A stretch of 37,500 bases of DNA from Deinococcus indicus (GCF_002198095.1 NZ_NHMK01000026.1:1-37500); one strand, 5' to 3'. Shown: positions 1-11,495, counted from the stretch's first letter. The notes: generated from the letters alone by a model not told the origin. Numbers and translations are program-made.

Positions 1-56
1 TCGCATCCGCTCGGATTGAACGGGCTTTGCAGCCCATTCAATCGGAGTCCGTATCA
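1..56 (-). mobile_element. Partial TNA-type miniature element (copy A)
   Basis: One end of the short dispersed repeat found at 6801-6960, 16253-16413 and 31216-31379. Read on the minus strand it begins TACGGACTCCGATTG at base 53, preceded by TGA (54-56), and continues through the GGGCT-GCAA-AGCCC hairpin before leaving the window. The rest of the element lies outside, so the second end and the target duplication cannot be checked. Confidence 0.75.
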
Positions 57-155
57 TACCGCCCAGTCTCCCCTGCCCACCCCGATCCGACATAGGCAGA
101 GCGGCGCAGCGGGCGCGTGCGCGGATGGCCGACGCGGGCCTCTGTCCCGGCCCGG

Positions 156-161
156 TATCAT
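156..161 (+). promoter_or_regulatory. -10 box of leaderless proS promoter
   Basis: TATCAT ends 8 nt before the ATG at 170, so transcription should begin at or within a base or two of the start codon. No convincing -35 box is visible. This favours the ATG at 170 over the in-frame ATG at 125. Confidence 0.55.
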
Positions 162-169
162 GCGGGGCG

Positions 170-1654
<1,485 letters not shown>

Positions 1655-1668
1655 TCCACTCGCAGCTC

Positions 1669-1707
1669 AGGAGGAGGCCACCCAGATTGACCGGGTGGCC
1701 TCCTCCT
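1669..1707. terminator. Bidirectional terminator hairpin between proS and lacI
   Basis: Perfect 15-bp inverted repeat (AGGAGGAGGCCACCC at 1669-1683, complement at 1693-1707) with a 9-nt loop, placed between convergent genes. There is no long T run, as is common for high-G+C terminators. Confidence 0.8.
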
Positions 1708-1809
1708 CTGTAGGTGCAGCGTCCGCCGAGGTTCTGGGCAAGGTTCAGGGGCTCCCCCAGGCGCAGCCACAGGCCCGGCGTGTCGTCCTTCCCGCCGGGA
1801 CCGCGCGTG

Positions 1810-2835
1810 TCAGCGCAGTGGTCGGGTGGATTCGCGCAGGATCAGGGTCAGGTCGAAGTCCGGCAGGGTGGACGGTTGCCCGGCCAGGACGTTCAGGACG
1901 TGCCGGGCGAGGGCCTGCCCGATCTGGTAGGTGGGCTGCCGGACGGTCGTCAGGGGCGGGATGGTGAATGCGCTGGCGGGCAGGTCGTCGAAGCCGATCA
2001 GGGACACGTCGTCCGGGACGCGCAGGCCGCGGCGGTACAGGGCCAGCCGGGCGCCGGCGGCCATCTGGTCGTTCCCGGCGAACACGGCCGTGAAGGGCAC
2101 GCGCGCGTCCAGCAGGTGCGTCAGGGCCTGCGCGGCGGACTGTTCCAGGAAGTCGCCCTGGAGTTCCAGTTCGGGGTGCAGGGGCAGGCCGCAACCGGTC
2201 AGGGCGTCGCGGTATCCGGCGCGGCGTTCCTGCGCGTCCTGCTGGCCGGGCGGGCCGTGCAGGTGGACGATGCGGCGGTGCCCGAGTTCGATCAGGTGGC
2301 GGGTGGCGTTCAGGGCGGCGCCGCGCTGGTCGAGGGTCAGGCAGTGGTCTTCCAGGCCGGGGACGCGGCGGCCGAACAGGATCAGCGGGACGCGCCCGGC
2401 CACGTCCCGCAGGGTGTCGTCGCTCAGGGTGCTGCCCAGCAGCAGCAGGGCATCTACCTTGCGGTAGATCAGGGTGTCGATGGCGCGCGTCTCGTACTGA
2501 GTGGACCAGTGGCCGCTGTTCAGGACGGGCTGGTAGGGCGTGTCCAGCAGGGCCTGTTCGACGCCGCGGATCACGTCGGCGTAGAAGGGACTGACGATGT
2601 CCTCGGCGATCACGCCGACGGTCATGCTTCGCCCGGTGATGAGCGTCCGGGCGAGGTAGTTCGGTCTGAACTCCAGGCGTTGCATGGCGGCCTCGACGGC
2701 GCGGCGCTTGTCTTCCGCGACGAACGCCGTGCCGTTGATGATGCGCGAGACGGTGCTGACGGACACCCCGGCCTCGCGGGCGACCTCGTTGATGGTACCG
2801 CCCTGCTTCTTCACGCGTTTGCCATGGCCCGCCAC
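1810..2835 (-). CDS. LacI-family transcriptional regulator
   Basis: DNA-binding repressor or activator, 341 residues, usual family length. The LacI helix-turn-helix is at residues 14-35 (TINEVAREAGVSVSTVSRI) with the hinge helix after it, followed by a periplasmic-binding-protein-like effector domain (MTVGVIAEDIVSPFYADVIRGVEQ and onward, FAGNDQMAAG, GFDDLPAS). The GTG at 2835 is chosen because a TAGAGT -10 box lies 6 nt upstream; an in-frame GTG at 2814 would also leave the HTH whole. It lies 26 nt downstream of the GH16 gene on the same strand. Two LacI-like palindromes in the GH16/GH9 divergent promoter region make those genes its likely targets; the effector, perhaps a beta-glucan oligosaccharide, is inferred only. 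Confidence 0.92.
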   Translation of the reverse strand: MAGHGKRVKKQGGTINEVAREAGVSVSTVSRIINGTAFVAEDKRRAVEAAMQRLEFRPNYLARTLITGRSMTVGVIAEDIVSPFYADVIRGVEQALLDTPYQPVLNSGHWSTQYETRAIDTLIYRKVDALLLLGSTLSDDTLRDVAGRVPLILFGRRVPGLEDHCLTLDQRGAALNATRHLIELGHRRIVHLHGPPGQQDAQERRAGYRDALTGCGLPLHPELELQGDFLEQSAAQALTHLLDARVPFTAVFAGNDQMAAGARLALYRRGLRVPDDVSLIGFDDLPASAFTIPPLTTVRQPTYQIGQALARHVLNVLAGQPSTLPDFDLTLILRESTRPLR

Positions 2836-2841
2836 CGCGTC

Positions 2842-2847
2842 ACTCTA
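2842..2847 (-). promoter_or_regulatory. -10 box for leaderless lacI transcript
   Basis: Minus-strand TAGAGT ends 6 nt before the GTG at 2835, inside the 26-nt gap after the GH16 gene. lacI may therefore be transcribed on its own as well as from the GH16 promoter. Confidence 0.5.
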
Positions 2848-2861
2848 GCGGGTGGCAGGCG

Positions 2862-3656
2862 TCAGTAGAGGTTGTTCCAGATGGCCTGCCCGGTGCCGCC
2901 CCCGTACGTGCCGAGGAAGCCGCGGGAGTCGGCGGTGTTGCTGCCCCGCCAGAAGTTCGCGATGAGCTGCTGGCTGCGGGTGGGCCACGCGGCGGCCGGG
3001 ATCTGCATGCTGCTGCCGCTGCCGGTCACGACGGTCGCGCCGAGCGGCAGGGACGCGTTGCGGTACATGGTGAACACGACCCGGCCGTTCAGGGTCCAGA
3101 CGATGCTGCTGGCGGTCCAGTTGACGTCCACGCGGTGCCAGGCGTTGCTGGCGGCGGGAATCCACGCCTCGTACACGTAGCGGCTGCCGCCGTTGCGGTA
3201 GATCAGGGCGGGGTGCAGGCTGCCGCGGCTGGGCACGAATTCCACGTCGATCTCGTTCCAGACGGTGCCGTCGTTGAAGTAAGTGAACAGGGTGGTGGTG
3301 GTGCCCGCCACGTTCGGGACGTAGATGTCCCCGCCGAAGCGGGTGCCCTGGGTCTTCCAGCGGTTGGATTTGATCTCGCTGCAGGTGCTGCTGTCCAGCC
3401 AGCCGTACACGGCGGCGTCGCTGCCGCTCCCCAGGGTGAGGTTGTTCTTCGAGAAGGTGCAGCCGAACAGTGGGTCGCCGTTCTTCCAGGTGGAGGGGCT
3501 CCAGTTCATGCCCCAGCGGCTGAAGTCGCCGCTGACGGCCTGCGCGCCCAGGCCGCTGGTGGGGGTGGGGGCCGCGCCGGGGGTGGGGGTCTGGCTGCAC
3601 GCGCCGAGGGTCAGGGCGGTCAGGAGCAGCGTGGCGGTCCGGATGGGGGTGGGCAT
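2862..3656 (-). CDS. GH16-family beta-glucanase lipoprotein
   Basis: Likely secreted endo-beta-glucanase (licheninase/laminarinase type), 264 residues. It has a lipoprotein signal with lipobox LGAC (Cys20), a Pro/Thr linker to about residue 35, then one GH16 jelly-roll domain. The GH16 catalytic motif is visible as WNEIDVEF, with E135 nucleophile, D137 and E139 acid/base. The substrate (mixed-linkage glucan, laminarin or other) cannot be fixed from sequence. The ATG at 3656 is chosen for its AGGAG ribosome-binding site about 6 nt upstream and for the signal peptide; an upstream in-frame start would prefix a non-signal Arg/Pro-rich segment. A LacI-type palindrome overlaps its promoter, and it diverges from a GH9 cellulase, so the two probably act together on plant or microbial beta-glucans. 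Confidence 0.88.
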   Translation of the reverse strand: MPTPIRTATLLLTALTLGACSQTPTPGAAPTPTSGLGAQAVSGDFSRWGMNWSPSTWKNGDPLFGCTFSKNNLTLGSGSDAAVYGWLDSSTCSEIKSNRWKTQGTRFGGDIYVPNVAGTTTTLFTYFNDGTVWNEIDVEFVPSRGSLHPALIYRNGGSRYVYEAWIPAASNAWHRVDVNWTASSIVWTLNGRVVFTMYRNASLPLGATVVTGSGSSMQIPAAAWPTRSQQLIANFWRGSNTADSRGFLGTYGGGTGQAIWNNLY

Positions 3657-3812
3657 GGGGGTCTCCTGGGCTGCGGGGCAGCGGCTGGAAGGGGCGCGTG
3701 GCCCGCGCCGGGCGGATCGGCGCGCCGCACTGCGCCTGCCGACACGCGGTGCGGGCCGGTCAGGGGACTGTCCGTCAGTGGACAGGGGGCGGGTTGTGGG
3801 CGATCCATGCGG

Positions 3813-3841
3813 AGCGTACGTCATGAAAAGGCTTTCAGCAA
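3813..3841 (-). promoter_or_regulatory. Promoter of the GH16-lacI unit
   Basis: Minus strand: TTGCTG (3836-3841), 17-nt spacer, TACGCT (3813-3818). Predicted start near 3806 gives a leader of about 150 nt. The palindrome at 3824-3837 lies inside the spacer and touches the -35 box, as expected for repression. Confidence 0.55.
3824..3837. promoter_or_regulatory. LacI-type operator at the GH16 promoter
   Basis: TGAAAAGGCTTTCA is a near-perfect 14-bp palindrome with the TGAAA...TTTCA arms common in LacI/CcpA-type operators. It overlaps the GH16 promoter, and lacI is the second gene of that unit. Confidence 0.6.
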
Positions 3842-4040
3842 GAGGGAGGGGCGCCACCCCTCGCAGGGAGGCGAAATCGCCTGAGCAGGGCGGCTTTCAG
3901 CGGGACAGGGCTACCTCCTGTCCTCGGCCGACCATCCGCGCAACTGCCATCCGGTCGATGTTCCCACCCCGCCGAAATCAGGCTGCTTTGGCACACGCCA
4001 GCCGTCACACACGGGTCATTTTCGACAGAGGCCAACCTCG
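3842..4040. other. Gene-free part of the divergent GH16/GH9 regulatory region
   Basis: The whole gap between the divergent starts (3657-4178) is 522 bp. Apart from the promoters and operators listed separately, I see no gene or strong repeat. GGCTTTCAGCGGG near 3890 resembles half of the 3824-3837 operator but has no second arm. Confidence 0.5.
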
Positions 4041-4054
4041 TGAAACCGTTTTCT
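4041..4054. promoter_or_regulatory. LacI-type operator at the GH9 promoter
   Basis: TGAAACCGTTTTCT is an imperfect palindrome (GAAA..CG..TTTC, central CG) directly abutting the -35 box of the GH9 promoter. It shares its arms with the operator at 3824-3837, suggesting one regulator acts on both divergent promoters. Confidence 0.5.
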
Positions 4055-4082
4055 TGACGGTCGGGCGTTCGCCTGCTACGGT
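4054..4082 (+). promoter_or_regulatory. Promoter of the GH9 cellulase gene
   Basis: TTGACG (4054-4059), 17-nt spacer, TACGGT (4077-4082). It is the best sigma-70-like promoter in the window. Predicted start near 4089 gives a 90-nt leader, and AGGAGG (4166-4171) lies 7 nt before the ATG at 4179. Confidence 0.65.
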
Positions 4083-4178
4083 TCACTCACATCCTCACCC
4101 CTGTCCGGACGTCCGCGTCCGCTCTGGCCCGGTCGACCCGCGCCGGAGTGCCCCCCGCCCTGCCCAGGAGGCCCCCGT

Positions 4179-6782
4179 ATGCCGCACTCCCGCCCGCCGC
4201 ACGCCCGTCCGCTCCACCTGACCGCGCTGTCCTGCGCGCTGATCCTCAGCGCCTGCGCCGCCGTCACCCCCGCCACCCCGCCGCCCACCGTCACCCTGAG
4301 CAGCAGCGCCGCCAGCCTGGACGCCAGCGGTCCGCTGCGCCTGAGCGCGGCCGTGACGGGCAGCGCCAGCCGCGTGATCTTCTACGACCGGGGCGTGAAA
4401 CTCGGCGAGGACACGACCGCCCCGTACGAGTTCACGGTGAACGCCGACCCCGCCCTGAACGGCACGCACGCCTACTCCGCACAGGCCGTGGCGGGGGACG
4501 TGGCGGGGATCTCCGCGCCGGTCAGCGTGCAGATCCGCATCGCGGACACCCGCACCACCGAACTGCTGAACAACGGGGATTTCAGTCAGGGCCTGAACCC
4601 CTGGTGGACCGCCGGAACGGCCGCCACCACGACCGGCGGCGAGGCCTGCCTGAACATCACACAGCCGGGCAGCAATCCCTGGGACGTGCTGTTCGGGCAG
4701 GGCGGCGTGGGCCTGAACGAGGGCGGCACGTACACCCTGAGCTTCACGGCGCGCGCCGCGCAGCCCACGTCGTTCCGGACGCTGCTGCAGTTCGACGGCG
4801 CGCCGTACACGAACTACTTCGTGCAGGAGGTGGACGTGACCAGCCAGCCGAAGACCTTCACGTCCACGTTCACGATGGCGCAGCCGGGCGACGCGAAGGC
4901 CGCGTTCCAGTTCCAGCTGGGCGCGAAGGCCGCCACGACCGTGTGCTTCAGCCGCATCTCACTGACCGGCCCGGCCTTCGGCAGCGCCGTGCCTGCCGCT
5001 GGCGCGGACGACCTGAATCTGGTGCGGCTCAACCAGACCGGGTACCTGCCGGACCGGCCGAAACTGGCGGCCCTGCCGTTCGACTCGGACCGCCCGCTGC
5101 CGTGGACGCTGCTGGACGGCACGCGCACGGTCGCCAGCGGCGTGACCCGGGTGTTCGGCGCGGACGCCGCGTCCGGCGAGCATCTGCATCAGGTGGATTT
5201 CAGTGCCGTGACCGCCCCGGCCGACGGGCTGGTACTGGACGTCGCGGGCTTCCGCAGCCACCCGTTCCGGATCGGGCGCGTGTATGACGGCCTGAAACGC
5301 GACGCGCTGGCGTACTTCTACCACAACCGCAGTGGCACGCCCATCGAGGCGAAGTACGTCGGGGACGCCTGGGCCCGCCCGGCCGGTCACGCGGGCAGCA
5401 GCCCGAACCAGGGGGACACGCGCGTCAGCTGCTTCCGGGGCACCGATCAGGCGGGGAACGTCTGGCCCGGCTGCGCGTACGAACTGGATGCCAGCGGCGG
5501 CTGGTACGACGCCGGGGATCACGGGAAGTACGTGGTGAACGGAGGCGTGAGCGTCTGGACGCTGCTGAACCTCGCCGAGCGGGGCGCGCGCCTGAACCTC
5601 CCGGACGCGGACGGCAGCCTGAGCATCCCGGAAAGCGGGAACGGCCGCAGCGACCTGCTGGACGAGGTCCGCTGGGAGCTGGACTTCATGCTGCGCATGC
5701 AGGTCCCGGACGGGCAGACGCTGCCGCTGCCGCGCGGCGACCAGCGCGGCGTCCCGCTGACCCTGACGCCCACCCCGGCGGGCGGACTGGTGCACCAGAA
5801 ACTCACGGACGTCGCCTGGACCGGCCTGCCGCTGCGCCCCGATCAGGACCCGCAGCCGCGCGCGCTGTACTACCCCACGACCGCCGCGACCCTGAACCTC
5901 GCGGGCGTGGCCGCGCAGTGCGCCCGCGTGTACCGCGCCTCGGACCCGGCCTTCGCGGACCGCTGCCTGAGCGCCGCGCGCCGCGCGTGGCAGGCGGCAA
6001 AGGCCGCGCCGGACGTGTACGCGTACGACCTGTTCGTGGGTGGCGGCCCGTACGACGACACGGACGTCAGCGACGAGTTCTACTGGGCGGCGGCGGAACT
6101 GTACGCCACGACCGGCGAGGCGGCGTTCCTGGAGGCGCTGCGGGCCAGTCCGCTGTTCCTGCAGATGCCCGAGGGGCGTGAACTGGGCTGGAGCGACCTG
6201 ACGGCGGCGGGCACCCTGACCCTGGCCAGCGTGCCCACGTCGCTGCCCGGCGCGGACGTGCAGCAGGCCCGCGCGAACGTCGTGGCGGCGGCGCGGGCGT
6301 TCCGGGACGCGGCGGGCACGCAGGGCTACCGCCTGCCGATGACCGGCGCGACCGCCACCTGGGGGTCGAACAGTGGCGTGCTGAACCGCTCGGTCGTGAT
6401 GGGCGCCGCGTGGGACCTTACGGGTGACGATTCGTTCGTGAATGTCGTGCTGGAGGGCCTGAATTACCTGCTGGGCCGCAACCCGATGGACAAGTCGTAC
6501 GTGTCCGGGTACGGCGAGCGGCCGCTGCTGAACCCGCACCACCGCTTCTGGGCGCGGTCGCTGGACGCGTCGCTGCCCGGCCCGCCGCGCGGAGCAGTGT
6601 CGGGCGGCCCGAACAACGTGAACTTCAGTGATCCGGTCGCGGCGAAACTCAAGGGCCGCTGCGTGGGCCTGCGCTGCTACACCGACGACATCGGCGCGTA
6701 CACCATGAACGAGGTGACTATCAACTGGAACGCGCCGCTGGCGTGGGTGGCGGCGTTCGTGGAGCAGAGCACCCGCCGCTGA
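4179..6782 (+). CDS. Multidomain GH9 cellulase lipoprotein
   Basis: Secreted endo-beta-1,4-glucanase, 867 residues. Order: lipoprotein signal with lipobox LSAC (Cys26); a bacterial Ig-like domain at about 35-120; a CBM4/9-like carbohydrate-binding module at about 128-264 (starts LLNNGDFSQGLNPW); the CelD-type Ig-like domain that precedes many GH9 enzymes, about 280-366 (LVRLNQTGYLP); the GH9 alpha/alpha barrel from about 370. GH9 residues are in place: GGWYDAGDHGKYV (D444, D447), NPMDKSYVSGYGE...NPHHRFW (H787-H788) and DDIGAYTMNEVTINWNAP (catalytic acid E845). It has a strong ribosome-binding site, AGGAGG. It is convergent with nothing and is followed by a mobile element 18 nt after its stop. 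It pairs functionally with the divergent GH16 enzyme; no beta-glucosidase or sugar transporter lies alongside, so uptake must be encoded elsewhere. Confidence 0.95.
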   Translation: MPHSRPPHARPLHLTALSCALILSACAAVTPATPPPTVTLSSSAASLDASGPLRLSAAVTGSASRVIFYDRGVKLGEDTTAPYEFTVNADPALNGTHAYSAQAVAGDVAGISAPVSVQIRIADTRTTELLNNGDFSQGLNPWWTAGTAATTTGGEACLNITQPGSNPWDVLFGQGGVGLNEGGTYTLSFTARAAQPTSFRTLLQFDGAPYTNYFVQEVDVTSQPKTFTSTFTMAQPGDAKAAFQFQLGAKAATTVCFSRISLTGPAFGSAVPAAGADDLNLVRLNQTGYLPDRPKLAALPFDSDRPLPWTLLDGTRTVASGVTRVFGADAASGEHLHQVDFSAVTAPADGLVLDVAGFRSHPFRIGRVYDGLKRDALAYFYHNRSGTPIEAKYVGDAWARPAGHAGSSPNQGDTRVSCFRGTDQAGNVWPGCAYELDASGGWYDAGDHGKYVVNGGVSVWTLLNLAERGARLNLPDADGSLSIPESGNGRSDLLDEVRWELDFMLRMQVPDGQTLPLPRGDQRGVPLTLTPTPAGGLVHQKLTDVAWTGLPLRPDQDPQPRALYYPTTAATLNLAGVAAQCARVYRASDPAFADRCLSAARRAWQAAKAAPDVYAYDLFVGGGPYDDTDVSDEFYWAAAELYATTGEAAFLEALRASPLFLQMPEGRELGWSDLTAAGTLTLASVPTSLPGADVQQARANVVAAARAFRDAAGTQGYRLPMTGATATWGSNSGVLNRSVVMGAAWDLTGDDSFVNVVLEGLNYLLGRNPMDKSYVSGYGERPLLNPHHRFWARSLDASLPGPPRGAVSGGPNNVNFSDPVAAKLKGRCVGLRCYTDDIGAYTMNEVTINWNAPLAWVAAFVEQSTRR

Positions 6783-6800
6783 ACACACGGGGGCGGGGTG

Positions 6801-6960
6801 TGATACGGACTCCGATTGAATGGGCTGCAAAGCCCGCTGGGTCCGAGCGAAGCGACTCGTAGAGCTGCTCCGCAGAGTGGGAGAGGGGCGGGTTCCGGAC
6901 GTGGAGCCGGCAATCCGGTGAAGTTCCGGATTGTCGGCGAAACAAACGGAATCCGTATGA
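6801..6960 (+). mobile_element. Complete TNA-type miniature element (copy B)
   Basis: Non-coding 154-bp element, 6804-6957, with inverted ends (TACGGACTCCGATTG versus TACGGATTCCGTTTG, 13 of 15 matching), flanked by a perfect 3-bp direct repeat TGA (6801-6803 and 6958-6960). It contains a small hairpin, GGGCT-GCAA-AGCCC. There is no room for a transposase, so it must be moved in trans. 3-bp TNA duplications fit IS1031-like members of the IS5 family (established for the family; the link here is inference). Confidence 0.8.
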
Positions 6961-7038
6961 GGAGGGAGCCGTGCGGCGGCCCTCCTCTCCTCTGTCGTGG
7001 GGTGGTCACGGGCGCGGGTGAGGCTGGGACTCTGTCAT

Positions 7039-7074
7039 CCAGTTGACAAGTTTACTCAACTGGTCTGGTATCCT
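7039..7074 (+). promoter_or_regulatory. Promoter and operator of the SsuA-like gene
   Basis: TTGACA (7043-7048) and TATCCT (7069-7074, preceded by TGG, an extended -10), spacer 20 nt. A perfect inverted repeat CCAGTTGA-N9-TCAACTGG (7039-7046 and 7056-7063) spans the -35 box. The -10 ends 8 nt before the ATG at 7083, so the mRNA should be nearly leaderless. Confidence 0.6.
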
Positions 7075-7082
7075 GTGAGGAT

Positions 7083-8057
7083 ATGAAGCGTGCCCTCCTC
7101 CCCCTCCTGACCCTCTCCCTGATCGCCAGCGCCGGCGCGCAGCAGGCGAAAGAACTGCGCCTGGGCGTGTTCCCGAACGTCACCCACACCGCCGGACTGG
7201 TCGGCATCCAGCGCGGCCTGATCCAGAAGAACCTCCCGGCCGGCGTGAAACTGGTCGTCAAGGAATTCGCCAACGGCAGCCAGGTCAATGAGGCCTTCGC
7301 CGCCGGCGCCATCGACGCCGCCTACGTCGGCCCCGGACCCGCCATGAACGCCTTCATGCGCGGCGTGCCCATCCAGGTGTACGCCGGCGCCGCGAACGCC
7401 GGAGCTGTCCTCGTGGCCCGCAAGGACAGCGGCGTGCGCAACGTCAAGGGCCTGGCCGGGAAGAAGGTCGCGGTGCCCACGCGCGGCAGCACCCAGGACA
7501 TCAGCCTGCGCCACCTGCTGCACGAGAACGGCCTGAAAGCCACCGACGAGGGCGGCAACGTCACCATCGTGCCGATCGACCCGGCGAACATGCCCGCCAT
7601 CTTCGCCGCCAAACAGGTGGACGCCGCGCTCGTGCAGGAACCCTGGGGCGCGATCATGGAAACGCAGGGCGCCCGCCTGATCGCCAACGAGAAGGCCATC
7701 TGGGCCGGCGGGAACTACACCACCACCGTCCTGACCGTGAACACCCGCTACGCCGCCGCGAACCCCGACAGCCTGCGCGGCCTGCTGCGCGGCCACCTCG
7801 CCGCCATCGACTTCGTCCGGGGCAGCAGCGCCGGCACGCAGAAATCGGTTGCGGAACAGATCTACGCCTTCACCGGCAAGCGCCCCAACACCGCCGAGCT
7901 GTTCAAGGCGCTGTCCCGCACCAGGGTCACCTGGGACATCAACCTCAAGACGCTGGCCGAGTACGCCGAACTGAACCGCGAGGCGGGCTTCGCGCGGGAC
8001 GTGCCGGACCTGAACCGCTTCGTGAACCTCGACCTGATCCGCAGCCTCGCCAAGTAA
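7083..8057 (+). CDS. SsuA/nitrate/taurine-type ABC transporter substrate-binding protein
   Basis: Periplasmic-type binding protein, 324 residues, for an ABC importer of aliphatic sulfonates, nitrate or a similar small anion; the ligand cannot be told. It has a Sec signal peptide with likely cleavage after ASAGA (residue 19), then the two-lobed fold of the family: [71 protein letters not shown]. No permease or ATPase gene lies nearby, so it is an orphan that must share a transporter encoded elsewhere. Its promoter carries a perfect inverted repeat, suggesting ligand- or stress-responsive control. The flanking genes are unrelated. Confidence 0.88.
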   Translation: MKRALLPLLTLSLIASAGAQQAKELRLGVFPNVTHTAGLVGIQRGLIQKNLPAGVKLVVKEFANGSQVNEAFAAGAIDAAYVGPGPAMNAFMRGVPIQVYAGAANAGAVLVARKDSGVRNVKGLAGKKVAVPTRGSTQDISLRHLLHENGLKATDEGGNVTIVPIDPANMPAIFAAKQVDAALVQEPWGAIMETQGARLIANEKAIWAGGNYTTTVLTVNTRYAAANPDSLRGLLRGHLAAIDFVRGSSAGTQKSVAEQIYAFTGKRPNTAELFKALSRTRVTWDINLKTLAEYAELNREAGFARDVPDLNRFVNLDLIRSLAK

Positions 8058-8077
8058 AGACCGGCGAGCGGATGCTC

Positions 8078-8083
8078 TAGACT
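8078..8083 (+). promoter_or_regulatory. -10 box of leaderless promoter
   Basis: TAGACT ends 6 nt before the ATG at 8090. The intervening GGAGGG also resembles a ribosome-binding site but would be too close to the start to work as one. Confidence 0.5.
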
Positions 8084-8089
8084 GGAGGG

Positions 8090-8884
8090 ATGACGGGGCC
8101 AAAGAAAGGTTCACGGGGCCGAGCCCCACAACGCAATACAGCTCAGGGTCGCGGTGGCATCACGCGCGACACCATCCGACCGGCCCGCCCCACGCGCGAG
8201 GGCGGCGACGCCCCCAGCCGGGACGGCGCCCGCCGGGACACCCGCACCGGGCGGGGCGACACCCCAGGCGCCCGCGACACCCGCCCCGGCAGCGCCCGCA
8301 GCGGCGCGGGCAGCCGTGGGGGCGTGAGCGGCAGCCGCAGCGGTGAGAACCCGGCGCGCCGCAAGCCCGGCGAGGGCAGCGGCCGCCGCGAGGAAGGCCG
8401 CAGCGAAGGACGAGGTGAGGGCCGCGGCGAGGCCCGCTTCACGCCGGGCGGCCCGGCGCGGCGCAGCCCACCAAAACCCGGCAAGAAGGCCCTGCCGGAA
8501 CTCAAGCGCGTGCAGCTCGACGCCCCCGCGCCCGACACGGCCTTCCGGGACCGGGACGGCGAGACGCTGACCTTCCCGGACAGCAACCTCAAGCGCGTGG
8601 CGGCGAAGATCCTGACCGAGAAGAAGAAGGCGTGGCGTTACCGCCCGTTCGCGTTCCCGCTGTTCACGGACCGGGGAGGCGAGCAGTCCTTCCACTTCGA
8701 CTTCTACATCTACGACGCCGAGGACAGCGTGATCCGCCTGATCCTGGTGATTCCCTTCGAGTCCCGTGAAGTCTGGGACCGGGTGGGTCGTTTCAAGCGG
8801 CAGTACCCGATGTACACCTACGAACTGTGGACGCCGGAGAAACTGGCCCGCCTGAGCGGCCCACGCGGCCGCCTGGAGTTCTGA
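8090..8884 (+). CDS. Arg/Gly-rich protein with a degenerate nuclease-like C-terminal domain
   Basis: Unrecognised protein, 264 residues. Residues 1 to about 135 are low-complexity and strongly basic (Arg, Gly, Ser, Pro, with RGG-like runs) and probably disordered; such tails often bind nucleic acid. From about residue 165 there is a compact domain: [15 protein letters not shown], then FHFDFYIYD, then LILVIPFES, then [21 protein letters not shown]. This order of segments resembles TnsA/PD-(D/E)XK nucleases (YxPxxF, DFYI, then normally E-x-K), but the position where E-x-K is expected reads LVIP, so catalysis is doubtful. The fold comparison is inference from pattern alone. It is monocistronic with its own leaderless promoter, and its TGA stop abuts a degenerate copy of the dispersed element. 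Confidence 0.7.
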   Translation: MTGPKKGSRGRAPQRNTAQGRGGITRDTIRPARPTREGGDAPSRDGARRDTRTGRGDTPGARDTRPGSARSGAGSRGGVSGSRSGENPARRKPGEGSGRREEGRSEGRGEGRGEARFTPGGPARRSPPKPGKKALPELKRVQLDAPAPDTAFRDRDGETLTFPDSNLKRVAAKILTEKKKAWRYRPFAFPLFTDRGGEQSFHFDFYIYDAEDSVIRLILVIPFESREVWDRVGRFKRQYPMYTYELWTPEKLARLSGPRGRLEF

Positions 8885-8999
8885 GACAGCCCCGGATTGA
8901 ATGGGCTGCAAAGCCCCTTCAGTTGGGGCAAAGCGACTCGTCGAGACCGCGCAGCGTGAGAGAAACGACCCTCCGGGCGTGGGGCTGGCGGAACGGTCC
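8885..8999 (+). repeat. Degenerate TNA-type element (copy C)
   Basis: Starts directly after the TGA of the preceding gene (8882-8884) and aligns over its first 100 or so bases with copies B and D (GGATTGAATGGGCTGCAAAG is shared). The terminal TACGG has decayed to GACAG, and no clear right end is visible. Confidence 0.6.
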
Positions 9000-9220
9000 T
9001 CCTCCAGTCCGTCGCCGCATCTGAAAGCCGTGCGCATGAGCCGGGGTTGACGCCCCGCTCAAGATCCTCTCAACCGACGGCCTCCGGCGACTGCCCGGAG
9101 GTCTGTTCGTGACGGCTTGAGCGTCTGAGAGGCGTCCGGCGCCGCGTGAGCCGCATGAGAGCCCCCTTGGGGTTCGCTTGGGTTTGTGCCCGTGACCGTG
9201 GTGCGCGCCGGGCGGTCTGG

Positions 9221-9226
9221 TACCGT
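9221..9226 (+). promoter_or_regulatory. Possible extended -10 of glgX
   Basis: TGG-TACCGT gives an extended -10 (TGN then TACCGT). The predicted start near 9233 leaves a 54-nt leader that includes AGGAG at 9271-9275. No good -35 box is visible. Confidence 0.4.
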
Positions 9227-9286
9227 TTCCACGTTACGGGCGGCGCCGATCGCGCCTCCCCCGCCACGAAAGGAGAGCGCAGCCTG

Positions 9287-11404
<2,118 letters not shown>

Positions 11405-11418
11405 CCCAGGAAGCACGA

Positions 11419-11450
11419 GAGAGGCGGCCCGCACACTGGGGCCGCCTCTC
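11419..11450. terminator. Bidirectional terminator between glgX and the App1-like gene
   Basis: Perfect 12-bp stem (GAGAGGCGGCCC at 11419-11430, complement at 11439-11450) with an 8-nt loop, between convergent genes. Confidence 0.8.
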
Positions 11451-11495
11451 CTCTGTTCCTGCTGTGCGCCTGCTTGCTCTGGCCTACTCCCCTCT

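Noticed and set aside
2868..3857. Longer GH16 reading frame beginning at 3857
   Set aside because: The extra 67 residues are Arg/Pro-rich, would bury the lipoprotein signal, and overlap the promoter and operator.
6784..6802. CACAC...GTGTG pairing after the GH9 stop as a terminator
   Set aside because: Only five base pairs with a long G-rich loop; too weak to call.
4959..6830. 623-codon minus-strand frame opposite the GH9 gene
   Set aside because: Antisense by-product; His/Arg/Val-rich and without a signal or fold, while the plus strand has all GH9 motifs.
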